Positions 30,653 through 39,941 are shown, counted from the first letter of the stretch. The stretch: DNA of 47,481 nt from Pseudomonadota bacterium (GCA_002862405.1 PKCZ01000010.1:1-47481); one strand, 5' to 3'. Notes: a model not told the origin generated them from the sequence alone. Numbers and translations are program-made.

Positions 30653-33517
30653 ATGAAACGACTCAAGAAAAACCGGTGTTCCACCGGTAACCGCTCGCTC
30701 ATACTCGCGGTAACCGTTGCCGCTACTTCACTAATCAACCACGCCTGGGCCCAAGAGAGCGGTGCGCTAGAGGAGGTGCTGGTAACAGGATCACTAATCA
30801 AGGGAACGGCAACCGACGCGGAAACCAACGTGTCGGTTTACGATCGCTCGGCATTGGACATGCAAAATAGTCCATCACTTGTCGACTTCACTAAAAACTT
30901 GAGCTTCAGTTCTGGTGTTGACGGTGACTCTAACCAGTTTGAATCCAATGCGACTGAAGGTTTGGCAAATGTAAATTTGCGAGGCTTGGGTCCTGCCCGG
31001 ACTCTCGTATTGATCAATGGACAACGACAAGCAGCCGTTCCTGTTAGGCTCGGTGCCGGGCGATTTGTTGACATTAACTCGATTCCTGGTGTTGCGATCG
31101 AGCGTATAGAAGTTCTTAAGGAGGGCGCTGCGGCGACTTACGGTTCAGACGCTGTCGGCGGCGTAGTGAACTTTATAACGCGATCCGATTTTCAAGGATT
31201 CGAATTGCAAGGTAATTACGCCAGTATTGCTGACTCGAATGGTGATTACTCCCTAAGCGCTATCTTCGGCACGGAAATTGGAGACTTAAACTGGGTCACC
31301 TCTGCCGGTTACCGAGAGCGCAGCCAGCTGAAGCAGCGAGATAGAGATTTTGGTACCCGGCTAGACGGTAGTTACCTCCCATTCGATGGGTTTTCTACCA
31401 TTGGTAATCCGGGCACTCTTTATCCCTTCCTTGACACCAATCCAGACGGTCAGGGGTTGGGCTTCGATACAATTATTGGAGGAGGTCCTGATCCCGGCTG
31501 TGCTGACGCTGGAGGGCTGGTAGCTGGAGGCACTTGCGTGTTTCAGTACACGCAATTTGATAATTTCGTGGAAAATGAAGAGCACTTTGAGATTTTCTCC
31601 GAAATTAATGGGACCCTCGCCAACGGTGACGTGCTGCATCTAGAAGCCCTATATGCTGATACGAGCGTGCCTAACTGGGCAACCTCCCCATCTTATCCTC
31701 CGCAGCGGATCATTGATCCGGTACAGACGGTCTTTCCTGACAGCCCAGCCTGGCAAAGTCTCGAATCGACTTATCCCGAGTACTTTGCGTCCTTACCTGC
31801 ATATCCGAGCTATATCATCGTACGTGGACGTGTAAATGGTGTGGGTGCATCAGGCCCCCGATTGGCGGCGCGGGAGTATCAAAATTATCGCTTCGCTGGC
31901 TCATTGAGCGGTGCTTTGACTGAGGATGTTGACTACACACTAAACATGGCCTACTCACGGTCTGAAGGTGGTTACTCCTCACGTGACGCGAGTATTGAAA
32001 AAACCAAATTGGCATATCTCGGTTATGGCGGTGAAGGCTGCGGCGCAACGCTGAATCCGGACGAAAGTGTCAGTCCCAATGGCGCAACCGCGGGGCAAGG
32101 TAACTGTAGCTATTTCAACCCCTTTTCAACAGCGATTGAGTCCGGCTATTTTGGGCAGTTTGTCAATCCAAACTACGACCCGAGTGTTGCTAATACACAA
32201 GCGATGCAAGACTGGATTGACGATGAATGGAAGGTAAGAGGAGAGAACGAGCTCTTCACTGCGGACATTGTCCTTCAGCAGTCATTAGGCAGTGCGGATA
32301 TCGCCTATGGTTTTCAGTATCGCCAGAACGACGTGAGTCAAGGAGTTGAGGACACGGCGAATGTTAACATTAATCCTTGCCGCGTGACCGGCTATATGGA
32401 TTGCGTAAGCCGGACAGGTCTTCACAGCTTCTTGGCCGCGGGATCACCTTACGAGCTTGACCAAACGGTTTATGCTGTATTTGCAGAGGCTTACATACCA
32501 TTGAGTGAAAACTTGGATGCCAGTGTTGGTTTGCGATACGAAGACTACGGGTCTGGCAGTGATACTCTAGATCCTAAGGTCTCTCTGCTCTATCAGCTTT
32601 CTGAAAGTGTTTCGCTTAGGGCATCTGCGCAAACGACCTTTAGGGCACCCGACCCTAATCAGTTGGACCCCAGCGCTGCAACAGCACTTGCCTATGTGGC
32701 TCCCGCCGTTGCATTTAAAGCCATCGACACCACAGGTAATCCGAATCTTGAACCCGAATCGGTGTTTACTTACAACGTGGGCTTCGTTTACTCAGGCGAT
32801 AACCTGAGTGCTACCCTCGATTACTGGTACTTTGACTTTGATAATCCGATCATCACCGAGGCTTACGGTCAGTTAGTAGCTGCCTATGCAGCCGGTGGCG
32901 CGGCTCAAGCCGCTGTGCAAGCGCAAATTACCTGTCAGTCGGGTGTGGCGGATGGATCGTGCGCCGCTAGTGGCATTGAGCGTATCAATACCTTCATTAT
33001 AAATGGACCGCGTCTGGAGTCTGACGGTGTTGACTTCTTTTTGGGCTATCAATCCGATGCGGGAACGCCCTTTAGTCTAGGTTTGGAGGGGAGTTATACC
33101 TTAGGCAATAAGGTGGGTGACTATTACAAGGGTGACGTATTGATAGCCGCCGGTGAGGAAACTGCCGGTTACTACAACTTCAATAACACCGCGCGCCCCA
33201 TTCCCGAGCTCCGCGCTAGAGCATTCGCAACCATGGGTGTGACGTCAGCGCTTAGCTTATCCGCATACGTAAATCACTCCGACAGCGTTAAAGATCGACG
33301 CACAAATCTACCTGAAGGAGTGGATAGTGTTGACGACTTTACCACGGTGGATATTCACGTGAATATTGATGTGGACGAGAGCCTTGCTGTCACGTTGTCC
33401 GCAATCAATGCAGGGGATGAGATGCCACCAGTCGCCTATGGTGACTTGATGTACGATGCATACAACCACAACCCGCTGGGTCGAATCATCAAAGCTGGCT
33501 TTAAGTACAACTTTTGA
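30653..33517 (+). CDS. TonB-dependent outer-membrane receptor
   Basis: The 954-residue protein begins with a signal peptide ending near AWA-QES (residues 33/34). It continues with a TonB-box-like EEVLVTGS, the plug domain (about 50-180) with NVNLRGLGPARTLVLINGQRQ and IERIEVLKEGAAATYGSDAVGGVVNF, and a long beta-barrel ending in the terminal phenylalanine of AGFKYNF. Several cysteine pairs in extracellular-type loops (for example GCADAGG...GTC and GCGATL...GNC) suggest disulphides. It imports an unknown ligand using the TonB/ExbBD system. A strong terminator follows. Neither the neighbours nor the sequence reveals the substrate. Confidence 0.92.
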   Translation: MKRLKKNRCSTGNRSLILAVTVAATSLINHAWAQESGALEEVLVTGSLIKGTATDAETNVSVYDRSALDMQNSPSLVDFTKNLSFSSGVDGDSNQFESNATEGLANVNLRGLGPARTLVLINGQRQAAVPVRLGAGRFVDINSIPGVAIERIEVLKEGAAATYGSDAVGGVVNFITRSDFQGFELQGNYASIADSNGDYSLSAIFGTEIGDLNWVTSAGYRERSQLKQRDRDFGTRLDGSYLPFDGFSTIGNPGTLYPFLDTNPDGQGLGFDTIIGGGPDPGCADAGGLVAGGTCVFQYTQFDNFVENEEHFEIFSEINGTLANGDVLHLEALYADTSVPNWATSPSYPPQRIIDPVQTVFPDSPAWQSLESTYPEYFASLPAYPSYIIVRGRVNGVGASGPRLAAREYQNYRFAGSLSGALTEDVDYTLNMAYSRSEGGYSSRDASIEKTKLAYLGYGGEGCGATLNPDESVSPNGATAGQGNCSYFNPFSTAIESGYFGQFVNPNYDPSVANTQAMQDWIDDEWKVRGENELFTADIVLQQSLGSADIAYGFQYRQNDVSQGVEDTANVNINPCRVTGYMDCVSRTGLHSFLAAGSPYELDQTVYAVFAEAYIPLSENLDASVGLRYEDYGSGSDTLDPKVSLLYQLSESVSLRASAQTTFRAPDPNQLDPSAATALAYVAPAVAFKAIDTTGNPNLEPESVFTYNVGFVYSGDNLSATLDYWYFDFDNPIITEAYGQLVAAYAAGGAAQAAVQAQITCQSGVADGSCAASGIERINTFIINGPRLESDGVDFFLGYQSDAGTPFSLGLEGSYTLGNKVGDYYKGDVLIAAGEETAGYYNFNNTARPIPELRARAFATMGVTSALSLSAYVNHSDSVKDRRTNLPEGVDSVDDFTTVDIHVNIDVDESLAVTLSAINAGDEMPPVAYGDLMYDAYNHNPLGRIIKAGFKYNF

Positions 33518-33538
33518 TTGAGCGGTGATGTGTTATCG

Positions 33539-33565
33539 AAAGCGGGCCTCGGCCCGCTTTTTTGT
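33539..33565 (+). terminator. Intrinsic terminator after the TonB receptor
   Basis: AAAGCGGGCC (33539-33548) and GGCCCGCTTT (33551-33560) form a perfect 10-bp stem around TC and run into a T tract. It lies 21 bases after the stop codon. Confidence 0.9.
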
Positions 33566-33677
33566 GTTACCCGAGGCGGTGTAGGTGGTCGAAAAAATAT
33601 TGCTTCACCACACATACTGTTTGCAGGCTTGAGTTGTGTGACGGCTTTTCCTTATTTCTTAATGTTAGATTTGATCA

Positions 33678-34706
33678 ATGGCAAATTTTGGATCCGATAA
33701 TGCGTCTGGCACTCATCCAAAGATCATTGAGTCCCTGGTTTCGGCCTCGTCTGGTAATACAGCTGCCTATGGGGATGATGATTTAACGCGATCGGTCTAC
33801 AAAAGATTTGAATCGCTATTTGAATGCGACGTTAGCATTTTTTTGGTTGCCACCGGTACAGCAGCCAACTGTATCGGTCTGGCGGCGCTTGCCTCTCCAG
33901 TTTCCGGGATCTATGCGCACGCTGAAGCACATATCGTGAACGATGAGTCGACAGCGCCCGAGCTGTACACTGGCGGCGCTCGACAATTCACGGTCGGGGG
34001 AGACGATGCAAAACCTGACCTTAAGGAGTTGGCACAAAAAATTGACGTATCAGGTGCGAGGGGAGTGCACTCTGTCCAACCTGCGGTGATTGCAATTTCT
34101 AATTTGACCGAGTTGGGTGCTCGACTCTCCCCCGATGAAATTGTCGCTTATTCTGAGCTTGCAAAGTCTCGCGGTATGAAGCTATTCATGGATGGCGCCC
34201 GATTCGCTAATGCCGTCGCAGGTGGTAGTGAAAGCCCGGCCGATCTCACCTGGCGTGCCGGTGTCGATGCGCTCAGTTTCGGCGCAACGAAGAACGGCGC
34301 GATGGCAGCTGAGGCACTCGTATTTTTCAATTCAGATGAAGCGATGATGGCCGAATTCCATCGGAAACGGGGTGGCCACCTATGGTCGAAGCATCGATAT
34401 CTCGCAGCACAGTTTGATGCTTACCTTGAAGGTGATCTGTGGCTTGAGCTAGCTAAAGTCTCAAACACAAACATGGCTAAGCTTCGGGACGGTATCTCCT
34501 CGTCAAACAATGCTTCAATTCTGGCCGGTGGTGACGGCAATGAGTTATTTGTCGCCATGGAGGAGGATGTCGCAGAGGGACTACTGCAACGCGGACATAT
34601 GTTCTATGCGTGGCCATCGTTATCCAAGGCGTATCGCTTGGTAACGTCGTTTACCACCACACCTGCTGAAATCGATGAGTTTATCGAACACCTAAACCAG
34701 TACTGA
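33678..34706 (+). CDS. ltaE: Low-specificity L-threonine aldolase
   Basis: This PLP enzyme splits threonine or allo-threonine into glycine and acetaldehyde. The 342-residue product begins NFGSDNASGTHPKII and shows the PLP-contact glycine region FLVATGTAANCIGLAAL, the HIVNDESTAPEL motif, the aspartate of LFMDGARFANAVA and the Schiff-base lysine in SFGATKNGAMAAEAL, the form used by the proteobacterial threonine-aldolase subgroup. It stands alone between the receptor terminator and the convergent FAH-family gene. The glycine formed could feed the cleavage pathway of gcvT, though the two genes are not linked. Confidence 0.9.
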   Translation: MANFGSDNASGTHPKIIESLVSASSGNTAAYGDDDLTRSVYKRFESLFECDVSIFLVATGTAANCIGLAALASPVSGIYAHAEAHIVNDESTAPELYTGGARQFTVGGDDAKPDLKELAQKIDVSGARGVHSVQPAVIAISNLTELGARLSPDEIVAYSELAKSRGMKLFMDGARFANAVAGGSESPADLTWRAGVDALSFGATKNGAMAAEALVFFNSDEAMMAEFHRKRGGHLWSKHRYLAAQFDAYLEGDLWLELAKVSNTNMAKLRDGISSSNNASILAGGDGNELFVAMEEDVAEGLLQRGHMFYAWPSLSKAYRLVTSFTTTPAEIDEFIEHLNQY

Positions 34707-34733
34707 TGAGTACCGGCTACCGCTGTATTGTTT

Positions 34734-35345
34734 CTAAACTGCGCGCCATGACGCGCTAACTAGCTCGTCATTAGCGTTTAAAAGTCGCGCTTCAAAAAGC
34801 GCACCTCTCTCGACCGGACCGACCCCAGACGGTGTTCCGGTCATGACAATGTCGCTATCCTCGAGCGGTAAGAAAGAGTGGAGCTCTTCCAAGATTGTGT
34901 GTGGTTTATAGAGCATTTGTCTTGGGCCACCCCGCTGGCGTAGTTCACCATCAACGTAGAGCTCTAATTCGAGATCAGTCAGGGGCTCCCGTGTTTCGAC
35001 GAAGTGGCTGAATACTGCCGAGCCCTCGAAGGCTTTAGATCGCTCCCAGGGGAGGCCAGCATCTTTAAGTCTTTTTTGTGTAGCTCTTTTGGTGAGATCT
35101 AGTCCGACACCCACCCCCGCCACAGCGCTCCCTCGAATGAGCAAACAAATTTCCGTTTCGAAATGAATTTGCTCCCCACGATGAGCTACTAGTTGATCGC
35201 TGATACAGGCGTTGGGCTTCATGAATACGGTCATTTGCTCAGACGGTACACTGCCCATTTCTTCGATGTGTGCCGCGTAGTTCTTACCAACACAAACGAT
35301 TTTGTTGGGGATGACCTCTGTCTTCTTAAACGTCACGCTACGCAT
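34734..35345 (-). CDS. Fumarylacetoacetate hydrolase family protein
   Basis: The 203-residue protein is the short single-domain FAH type. It has IVCVGKNYAAHIEEM near the N-terminus, the metal-binding FETEICLLI glutamates, the lysine in ERSKAFEGSAVF, and the end motif DIVMTGTPSGVGPVERG. Relatives include acylpyruvate hydrolases and oxaloacetate decarboxylases that use magnesium. The exact substrate cannot be told from sequence. It is divergent from the sulfatase, with an inverted repeat in between. Confidence 0.86.
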   Translation of the reverse strand: MRSVTFKKTEVIPNKIVCVGKNYAAHIEEMGSVPSEQMTVFMKPNACISDQLVAHRGEQIHFETEICLLIRGSAVAGVGVGLDLTKRATQKRLKDAGLPWERSKAFEGSAVFSHFVETREPLTDLELELYVDGELRQRGGPRQMLYKPHTILEELHSFLPLEDSDIVMTGTPSGVGPVERGALFEARLLNANDELVSASWRAV

Positions 35346-35389
35346 TTGGCCCTAACTCCCTTTCCCCACTGCCTCGTCCATGCCTTATA

Positions 35390-35414
35390 GTACTTTGAGT
35401 CTCACTCGAAGTAC
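35390..35414. promoter_or_regulatory. Operator-like inverted repeat between FAH gene and sulfatase
   Basis: GTACTTTGAGT (35390-35400) and ACTCGAAGTAC (35404-35414) are inverted copies with one mismatch around CTC. It lies 45 bp before the FAH-family start and 92 bp before the sulfatase start. The size and symmetry suit a dimeric repressor of TetR or GntR type, but no regulator gene is adjacent. Confidence 0.55.
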
Positions 35415-35506
35415 CAAACGAAGTAGAGAAATCTCTCTCTAGGAGTCGCCATCGAAGACGTGAGGCAGTAACCTACGGCGACTCTAACAATAAAGGGTAA
35501 AAACCC

Positions 35507-37039
35507 ATGCGCGTTATATTCTTTCTGCTGAGCTTTGTATTTGCTGGCCAAGCATTGGCGCAAGACAAGCCCAATATGCTGATCATCTGGGGCGATGACA
35601 TTGGCTTCTGGAATCTCTCTACCAACAATATGGGGATGATGGGTTACGACACGCCAAATATTGATCGGATTGCCGAAGAGGGTGCCAAGTTCACTGACTA
35701 CTATGGTCAGCAAAGTTGTACCGCTGGTCGCTCCGCGTTCATCCTGGGCCAGTCACCGATTCGCACGGGACTGACGAAAGTTGGCTCACCAGGTGCTGAC
35801 CTCGGTATTAGGCCCGAAGATGTCACCCTGGCGTCGCTTCTCAAGGATGAGGGCTATGTCACTGCGCAATTTGGTAAGAACCACCTGGGCGATAAGGACG
35901 AGTTTCTTCCTACAAACCACGGATTCGACGAGTTTTTCGGTAACCTGTACCACCTGAATGCAGAGGAAGAGCCGGAGGATCCTGACTACCCGCACGATAA
36001 TGAATTACTCGTTAAGCTGTTTTCACCACGCGGTGTGATCCACAGTTTTGCCGACGGCGACATCGTTGATACTGGCGCTTTGACCCGCGAGCGCATGAAG
36101 ACTGTGGACCGAGAGTTCAAGCTCGCGGCGCTTGATTTCATGACGCGTGCAGTCGATCAGGGCAAGCCCTTCTTTGTTTGGTACAACACAACTCGCATGC
36201 ACTTCTTTACGCACACGGCCGATGATGAGCGTGGGCTCTCGGGCCAGGGCTTCTATAACGACGCCATGGTGGGTCACGACATGATGGTTGGCGAATTACT
36301 CGACCATCTCGATAAGCTGGGCGTTGCCGATAACACCATCGTCATGTACTCGACCGATAACGGTCCGCACTACAACACCTGGCCGGATGCCGCGATTACG
36401 CCGTTCCGAAGCGAGAAGAATACGAACTGGGAGGGCGGTTTTCGTGTTCCAGCGATGGTCCGATGGCCCGGCCGGATTAAGGAAGGACAGGTCATAAACG
36501 AGATCATGTCACACGAGGATTGGGTGCCAACCTTAATGGCTGCTGCTGGACGTCCCAATGTCGTCGCCGAGCTCAAAGCGGGCGTGACAGTTGATGGCAA
36601 GCCTTACAAAAATCACCTCGATGGTTACAACTTCCTTCCCTTGCTGGAGGGTGAAACGGATCTTGGTCCACGAAACTCGTTCTTTTACTGGAGCGACGAC
36701 GGTGTCTTAACCGCGATTCGAACGGGAGACTGGAAGGTTGTTTTTGCTGAACAGCGTGCTCAAGGCTTTGCGGTATGGCGGGAGCAGTTTGATGAGCTCC
36801 GTATTCCGAAAGTCTTTCATTTACGACGTGACCCCTTCGAGCGAGCTGATGTACATGCCGATAACTACGAAGACTGGTGGGTACGCAAAGTACCGCCACG
36901 TATCGCTGTTGCACGCATTGAGCTTCAAAAGTTTCTGACCACGCTGGCCCAATTTCCACCGCGTCAGCGCCCGGCAACGTTTGGCGTTGATCAGATGATG
37001 GAGCCGCTCTACAACCAGCAGAAATCGCAGGGCCATTAA
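35507..37039 (+). CDS. Secreted arylsulfatase
   Basis: The 510-residue protein has a signal peptide cleaved near ALA-Q (18/19) and the sulfatase fold. D30 and D31 in WGDDIGFW are metal ligands. The activation motif at C71 reads CTAGR (SCTAGRSAFILGQ), whose cysteine is turned into formylglycine, and the later GKNHLGDKDE and YSTDNGPHYNTWPD complete the site. It probably removes sulphate from an organic sulphate ester in the periplasm. No formylglycine-generating enzyme is present in the window, so maturation must be supplied elsewhere. A bidirectional hairpin terminator follows. Confidence 0.92.
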   Translation: MRVIFFLLSFVFAGQALAQDKPNMLIIWGDDIGFWNLSTNNMGMMGYDTPNIDRIAEEGAKFTDYYGQQSCTAGRSAFILGQSPIRTGLTKVGSPGADLGIRPEDVTLASLLKDEGYVTAQFGKNHLGDKDEFLPTNHGFDEFFGNLYHLNAEEEPEDPDYPHDNELLVKLFSPRGVIHSFADGDIVDTGALTRERMKTVDREFKLAALDFMTRAVDQGKPFFVWYNTTRMHFFTHTADDERGLSGQGFYNDAMVGHDMMVGELLDHLDKLGVADNTIVMYSTDNGPHYNTWPDAAITPFRSEKNTNWEGGFRVPAMVRWPGRIKEGQVINEIMSHEDWVPTLMAAAGRPNVVAELKAGVTVDGKPYKNHLDGYNFLPLLEGETDLGPRNSFFYWSDDGVLTAIRTGDWKVVFAEQRAQGFAVWREQFDELRIPKVFHLRRDPFERADVHADNYEDWWVRKVPPRIAVARIELQKFLTTLAQFPPRQRPATFGVDQMMEPLYNQQKSQGH

Positions 37040-37080
37040 AACGAATCTCTACAGCGCTCCTTCATCACTGAAATAAAAAA

Positions 37081-37110
37081 AGCCCCTGCCATCTCGGCTG
37101 GGGCTTTTTT
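37081..37110 (+). terminator. Intrinsic terminator between the sulfatase and SDR genes
   Basis: AGCCCCTGCC (37081-37090) pairs with GGCTGGGGCT (37096-37105) with one T-T mismatch, followed by T residues. An A run on the left side lets it work for both convergent genes. Confidence 0.88.
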
Positions 37111-37129
37111 GTTTCTGTAGGTCTGAACT

Positions 37130-37918
37130 TTAGGGGCTGATGGTTTCGGCGGCTGAGCCGTACACAACGCCACCATCAACGGCAATCGTCTCGCCGACGA
37201 CATAGTCTCCACTGCGAGCAGCCAGGTAGATGGCCACCGCGGCCATATCTTCATCACGGCCGATACGACCTGAAGGCACACCGTTACCGACGGCATCGCC
37301 AAAGTCGCGCGCTGCTTTATTCATCTCAGATGCGAAGGCGCCGGGTGCAATACCGGTGACGTTGATGCAGTCTTTAATGAGACGAGTTGCCATGCGCTTT
37401 GTAAGCTGTATCACGGCCGCTTTCGATGCCTGATAGCTGTAGGTTTCCCAGGGATTAACCCGAATGCCGTCGATAGACGCGATATTGATGACCTTGCCTG
37501 GCTGCTCTCTTGAAGCCGCCGCTTTGAGCGGTCCATGGAGTGCCTGCGTAAGGAAAAATAGTGACTTAACGTTCAGATCCATCACCTTATCCCAACCACT
37601 CTCGGGGAAGGTTTCGAAGGGCTCGCCCCATGCGGCGCCGGCATTGTTAACAAGAATATCGAGCGATTTTTCGTGCTGGAAGTACGCGTCGGCCAGCATA
37701 TGGCAGCCTGATACGGTGCTTACGTCCTGCGGTAGAGAGATGCAGTTTGGACCAAGCTCTTTGGCAACAGCATCACAGACATCGGCTTTACGCGATGAAA
37801 TGTAGACCTTTGCGCCTTGGGCAATAAAACCAGCGGCAATCATTTTACCAATGCCGCGCGATCCTCCGGTGACGAGTGCCGTTCTCCCCTCGAGCGAAAA
37901 AAGTGTTGATGTATCCAT
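37130..37918 (-). CDS. Short-chain dehydrogenase/reductase, RhlG-like
   Basis: The 262-residue NAD(P)-dependent oxidoreductase has TGGSRGIGKMIAAG at the cofactor site, LVNNAGAAWGEPFE, the catalytic serine in NIASIDG, and tyrosine and lysine in YSYQASKAA. The overall wording (FSLEGRTALVTGG at the start, GWDKVMDLNVKSLFF in the middle and IAVDGGVVYG at the end) is close to RhlG, a 3-ketoacyl reductase-like enzyme of Pseudomonas. The exact substrate is unknown. It shares the bidirectional terminator with the sulfatase. Confidence 0.87.
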   Translation of the reverse strand: MDTSTLFSLEGRTALVTGGSRGIGKMIAAGFIAQGAKVYISSRKADVCDAVAKELGPNCISLPQDVSTVSGCHMLADAYFQHEKSLDILVNNAGAAWGEPFETFPESGWDKVMDLNVKSLFFLTQALHGPLKAAASREQPGKVINIASIDGIRVNPWETYSYQASKAAVIQLTKRMATRLIKDCINVTGIAPGAFASEMNKAARDFGDAVGNGVPSGRIGRDEDMAAVAIYLAARSGDYVVGETIAVDGGVVYGSAAETISP

Positions 37919-38003
37919 GTACTGAAACTCCCAGATTAATTATTTAAAGATGGTTTTTTGATCGATTGGATATCTAACCATGTATCGACGACTCAGGCAT
38001 CTA

Positions 38004-39140
38004 TTAGGCTCGGCCAGACTTCCGGTACTCAACATTTAAATGGGTGATAAGCATCAAGCCAGCGGTGGCTAAACTTAGTGAGCTCAAAAGCCATAGCACG
38101 GCACTTTGGCCCAGGTAAGGTAAAACCCAGCCGAGCAACCACGGGCCCAATGTTGCGCCGGTGATCGCACTCAGCAGAATTTTAGCGCCGGTGGTTGTAC
38201 CGCCGCCGCCCTTGGTGAGCATCCATGCGTAAGCATTGGGAAATATCAAACCCATAAAAGCCCCAGTGAAACTGGTATCTGCCAGCGGAACAGTGCCGGC
38301 CATTACAAGGACCAGTGAACAGAAGATACCCACCAGGCCGAATACCGCGAAACCTAATGTCGAAATCCAGACTGCGAGTGCAGCCGCAGTGAGCCTAACG
38401 ATGACAAACCAGAAAAAGAAACGCGCCATATAGGCCGCGGCCGCCTTACCATCACCTGCTGGATCGCTGAGAAGTGATGGCATCCAATAGGTGAGGCCGG
38501 CCTCGATGAAGAGAATGGCAAAGGCCGTAAGCAGTAACGGCAGGATCGGCACTACTTGCTCGTTCTCAGATGCAATGGCTGAGCGCGTGGGTATTCGGTC
38601 GTCAATATTCCAGGCGCCGAGGCAGACAACCATTGAGGCAAAAGCAATAGCGACAAAAAGCTCGCTACCCGTCAGAAGCCCCTGGCTAAGGAGCCATGGC
38701 GCAGCGACGGCGCCAAGGCCATAGGTAGCATTCAATACATTGAGTAGCCCTGCATTCTTCTGAGAAAAATGGGTCACGAATAGTGTGTTAAATGACATCG
38801 AGAGACCACCAAACCCGAGGCCAAGCAGCGGCGCCGCGATGAGTTTTAGAAGCCAGTAATCGCCTGTGACGACTAAGAAAGAACCGAGACACAGTGACAG
38901 GCTGGCGAGGGCTATGCGTTTACTATTTCGCTGCTCCATCCATCCAACAAGCGCTGATCCGGTAACGACAGCAGATCCAAGGCCATGGAGCGCAAAAAAG
39001 AGTCCCAAGTCCTCGGGTGACCTAGCGAGCTTCGTGCCGAGTTCAGCAACGAATAGGCCCAGTAGGCCCTGCTCCAGACCAATAAGAACAAAGGCGATGA
39101 AGCCAAATGTGAGGATGCGCTGTGTTGGGACGGTCAACAT
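38004..39140 (-). CDS. Major facilitator superfamily transporter
   Basis: From the ATG at 39140 the product is 378 residues with about 12 hydrophobic helices, split by the longer cytoplasmic loop near residues 185-205 (RIPTRSAIASENEQ). The first half contains LFFALHGLGSAV and GFGGLSMSFNTLF, and the second contains the distinctive glycine run KGGGGTTTG. It resembles the FucP-like sugar permease branch, but the substrate is not evident. It lies 85 bp upstream of the RhlG-like SDR on the same strand. Confidence 0.85.
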   Translation of the reverse strand: MLTVPTQRILTFGFIAFVLIGLEQGLLGLFVAELGTKLARSPEDLGLFFALHGLGSAVVTGSALVGWMEQRNSKRIALASLSLCLGSFLVVTGDYWLLKLIAAPLLGLGFGGLSMSFNTLFVTHFSQKNAGLLNVLNATYGLGAVAAPWLLSQGLLTGSELFVAIAFASMVVCLGAWNIDDRIPTRSAIASENEQVVPILPLLLTAFAILFIEAGLTYWMPSLLSDPAGDGKAAAAYMARFFFWFVIVRLTAAALAVWISTLGFAVFGLVGIFCSLVLVMAGTVPLADTSFTGAFMGLIFPNAYAWMLTKGGGGTTTGAKILLSAITGATLGPWLLGWVLPYLGQSAVLWLLSSLSLATAGLMLITHLNVEYRKSGRA

Positions 39141-39509
39141 CGACAAAGAATCGTCTTAACTGTCATGAAGGGCGGGTACCCTAAAAGAATTCGGCCCAGA
39201 AGGATAGTTAGAAGAGTCGGGAGTAGGGTCGGTGGTAGGGCAAGACAACGGGCACCTAGAACAGAAAAGTCGTTGAAAGAGTAGCTTGAAAGAAGATGGA
39301 AAGGTGGGCGAAAGCGAGTACAGGCAGTTGGTGACAAAGCGAAGTAAGATGAGGATTTTGTCTGGGACGACCCTCCTCGAGGCTGCTGAACACGCCCGTT
39401 AAGTAGGGCACTGACTCGAGCCAACTTGGCCTCAGGCAAACTACAAGGTAAGACTGAACTGTTTGGCTCATTGGTGGCCACGAAGTTAGGGCAGGTTGGG
39501 AGTAAGTAG
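39141..39509. other. Non-coding block with strong purine bias on the plus strand
   Basis: This 370-base gap separates the MFS gene from the ArsC-like gene. From about 39181 to 39360 roughly 70 percent of plus-strand bases are A or G, counted by eye, unlike the neighbouring genes. The minus-strand frame at 39481-39134 encodes a low-complexity Leu/Pro/Ser-rich string with no family resemblance. A near-palindrome GCCAA-C-TTGGC is at 39420-39430. Confidence 0.6.
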
Positions 39510-39941
39510 GTGGAAAAGCCGTTTAATCTATTGTTTATCTGTACTCACAATCGATGTAGAAGCGTGCTTGCCGAGGTAATCGCAAACAGTCAGTTTGAGG
39601 GCGTGTTTCACGCTTTCAGTGCTGGGAGTCGGCCCGCAGGAGAGATTCATCCTCTTACACTTAAGTTCCTCGCTGCTCGTGGCCTCCCGACCGAGGGCTT
39701 AAGCAGCCAGTCGTGGGATGACTTTTCCAATCAGGAGTTTGATTTGGTGGTCACGGTCTGCGATAGCGCCGCGAACGAGGCTTGCCCGCTCTGGATGAGC
39801 GATGCACCTCGCGCACATTGGGGTATGCCCGACCCATCTCGCGTAACGGGCGATGAAGCAGCGGTAGAGGCTGCTTTTTACACCGTCATGGACGCCCTCG
39901 AATCGCAGCTGGCGGCCTTACAACGAGAGCTACTTAAATAG
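39510..39941 (+). CDS. arsC: Arsenate reductase of the low-molecular-weight phosphatase type
   Basis: The 143-residue protein has the phosphatase-type loop C11-THNRC-R17-S (FICTHNRCRSVLAE) and the general-acid region WGMPDPSR. Two further cysteines, C84 (VTVCDSAA) and C92 (EACPLW), would carry the disulphide relay seen in thioredoxin- or glutaredoxin-coupled arsenate reductases. It starts with GTG at 39510, with GGGAG seven bases upstream. No arsenite pump or ArsR is nearby, so it is an orphan. Its last 12 bases overlap the convergent SDR gene. Confidence 0.87.
   Translation: MEKPFNLLFICTHNRCRSVLAEVIANSQFEGVFHAFSAGSRPAGEIHPLTLKFLAARGLPTEGLSSQSWDDFSNQEFDLVVTVCDSAANEACPLWMSDAPRAHWGMPDPSRVTGDEAAVEAAFYTVMDALESQLAALQRELLK

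Noticed and set aside
39134-39481. 115-codon minus-strand ORF in the purine-biased block
   Set aside because: The Leu/Pro/Ser-rich string follows directly from the base skew, and there is no ribosome-binding site or known family.
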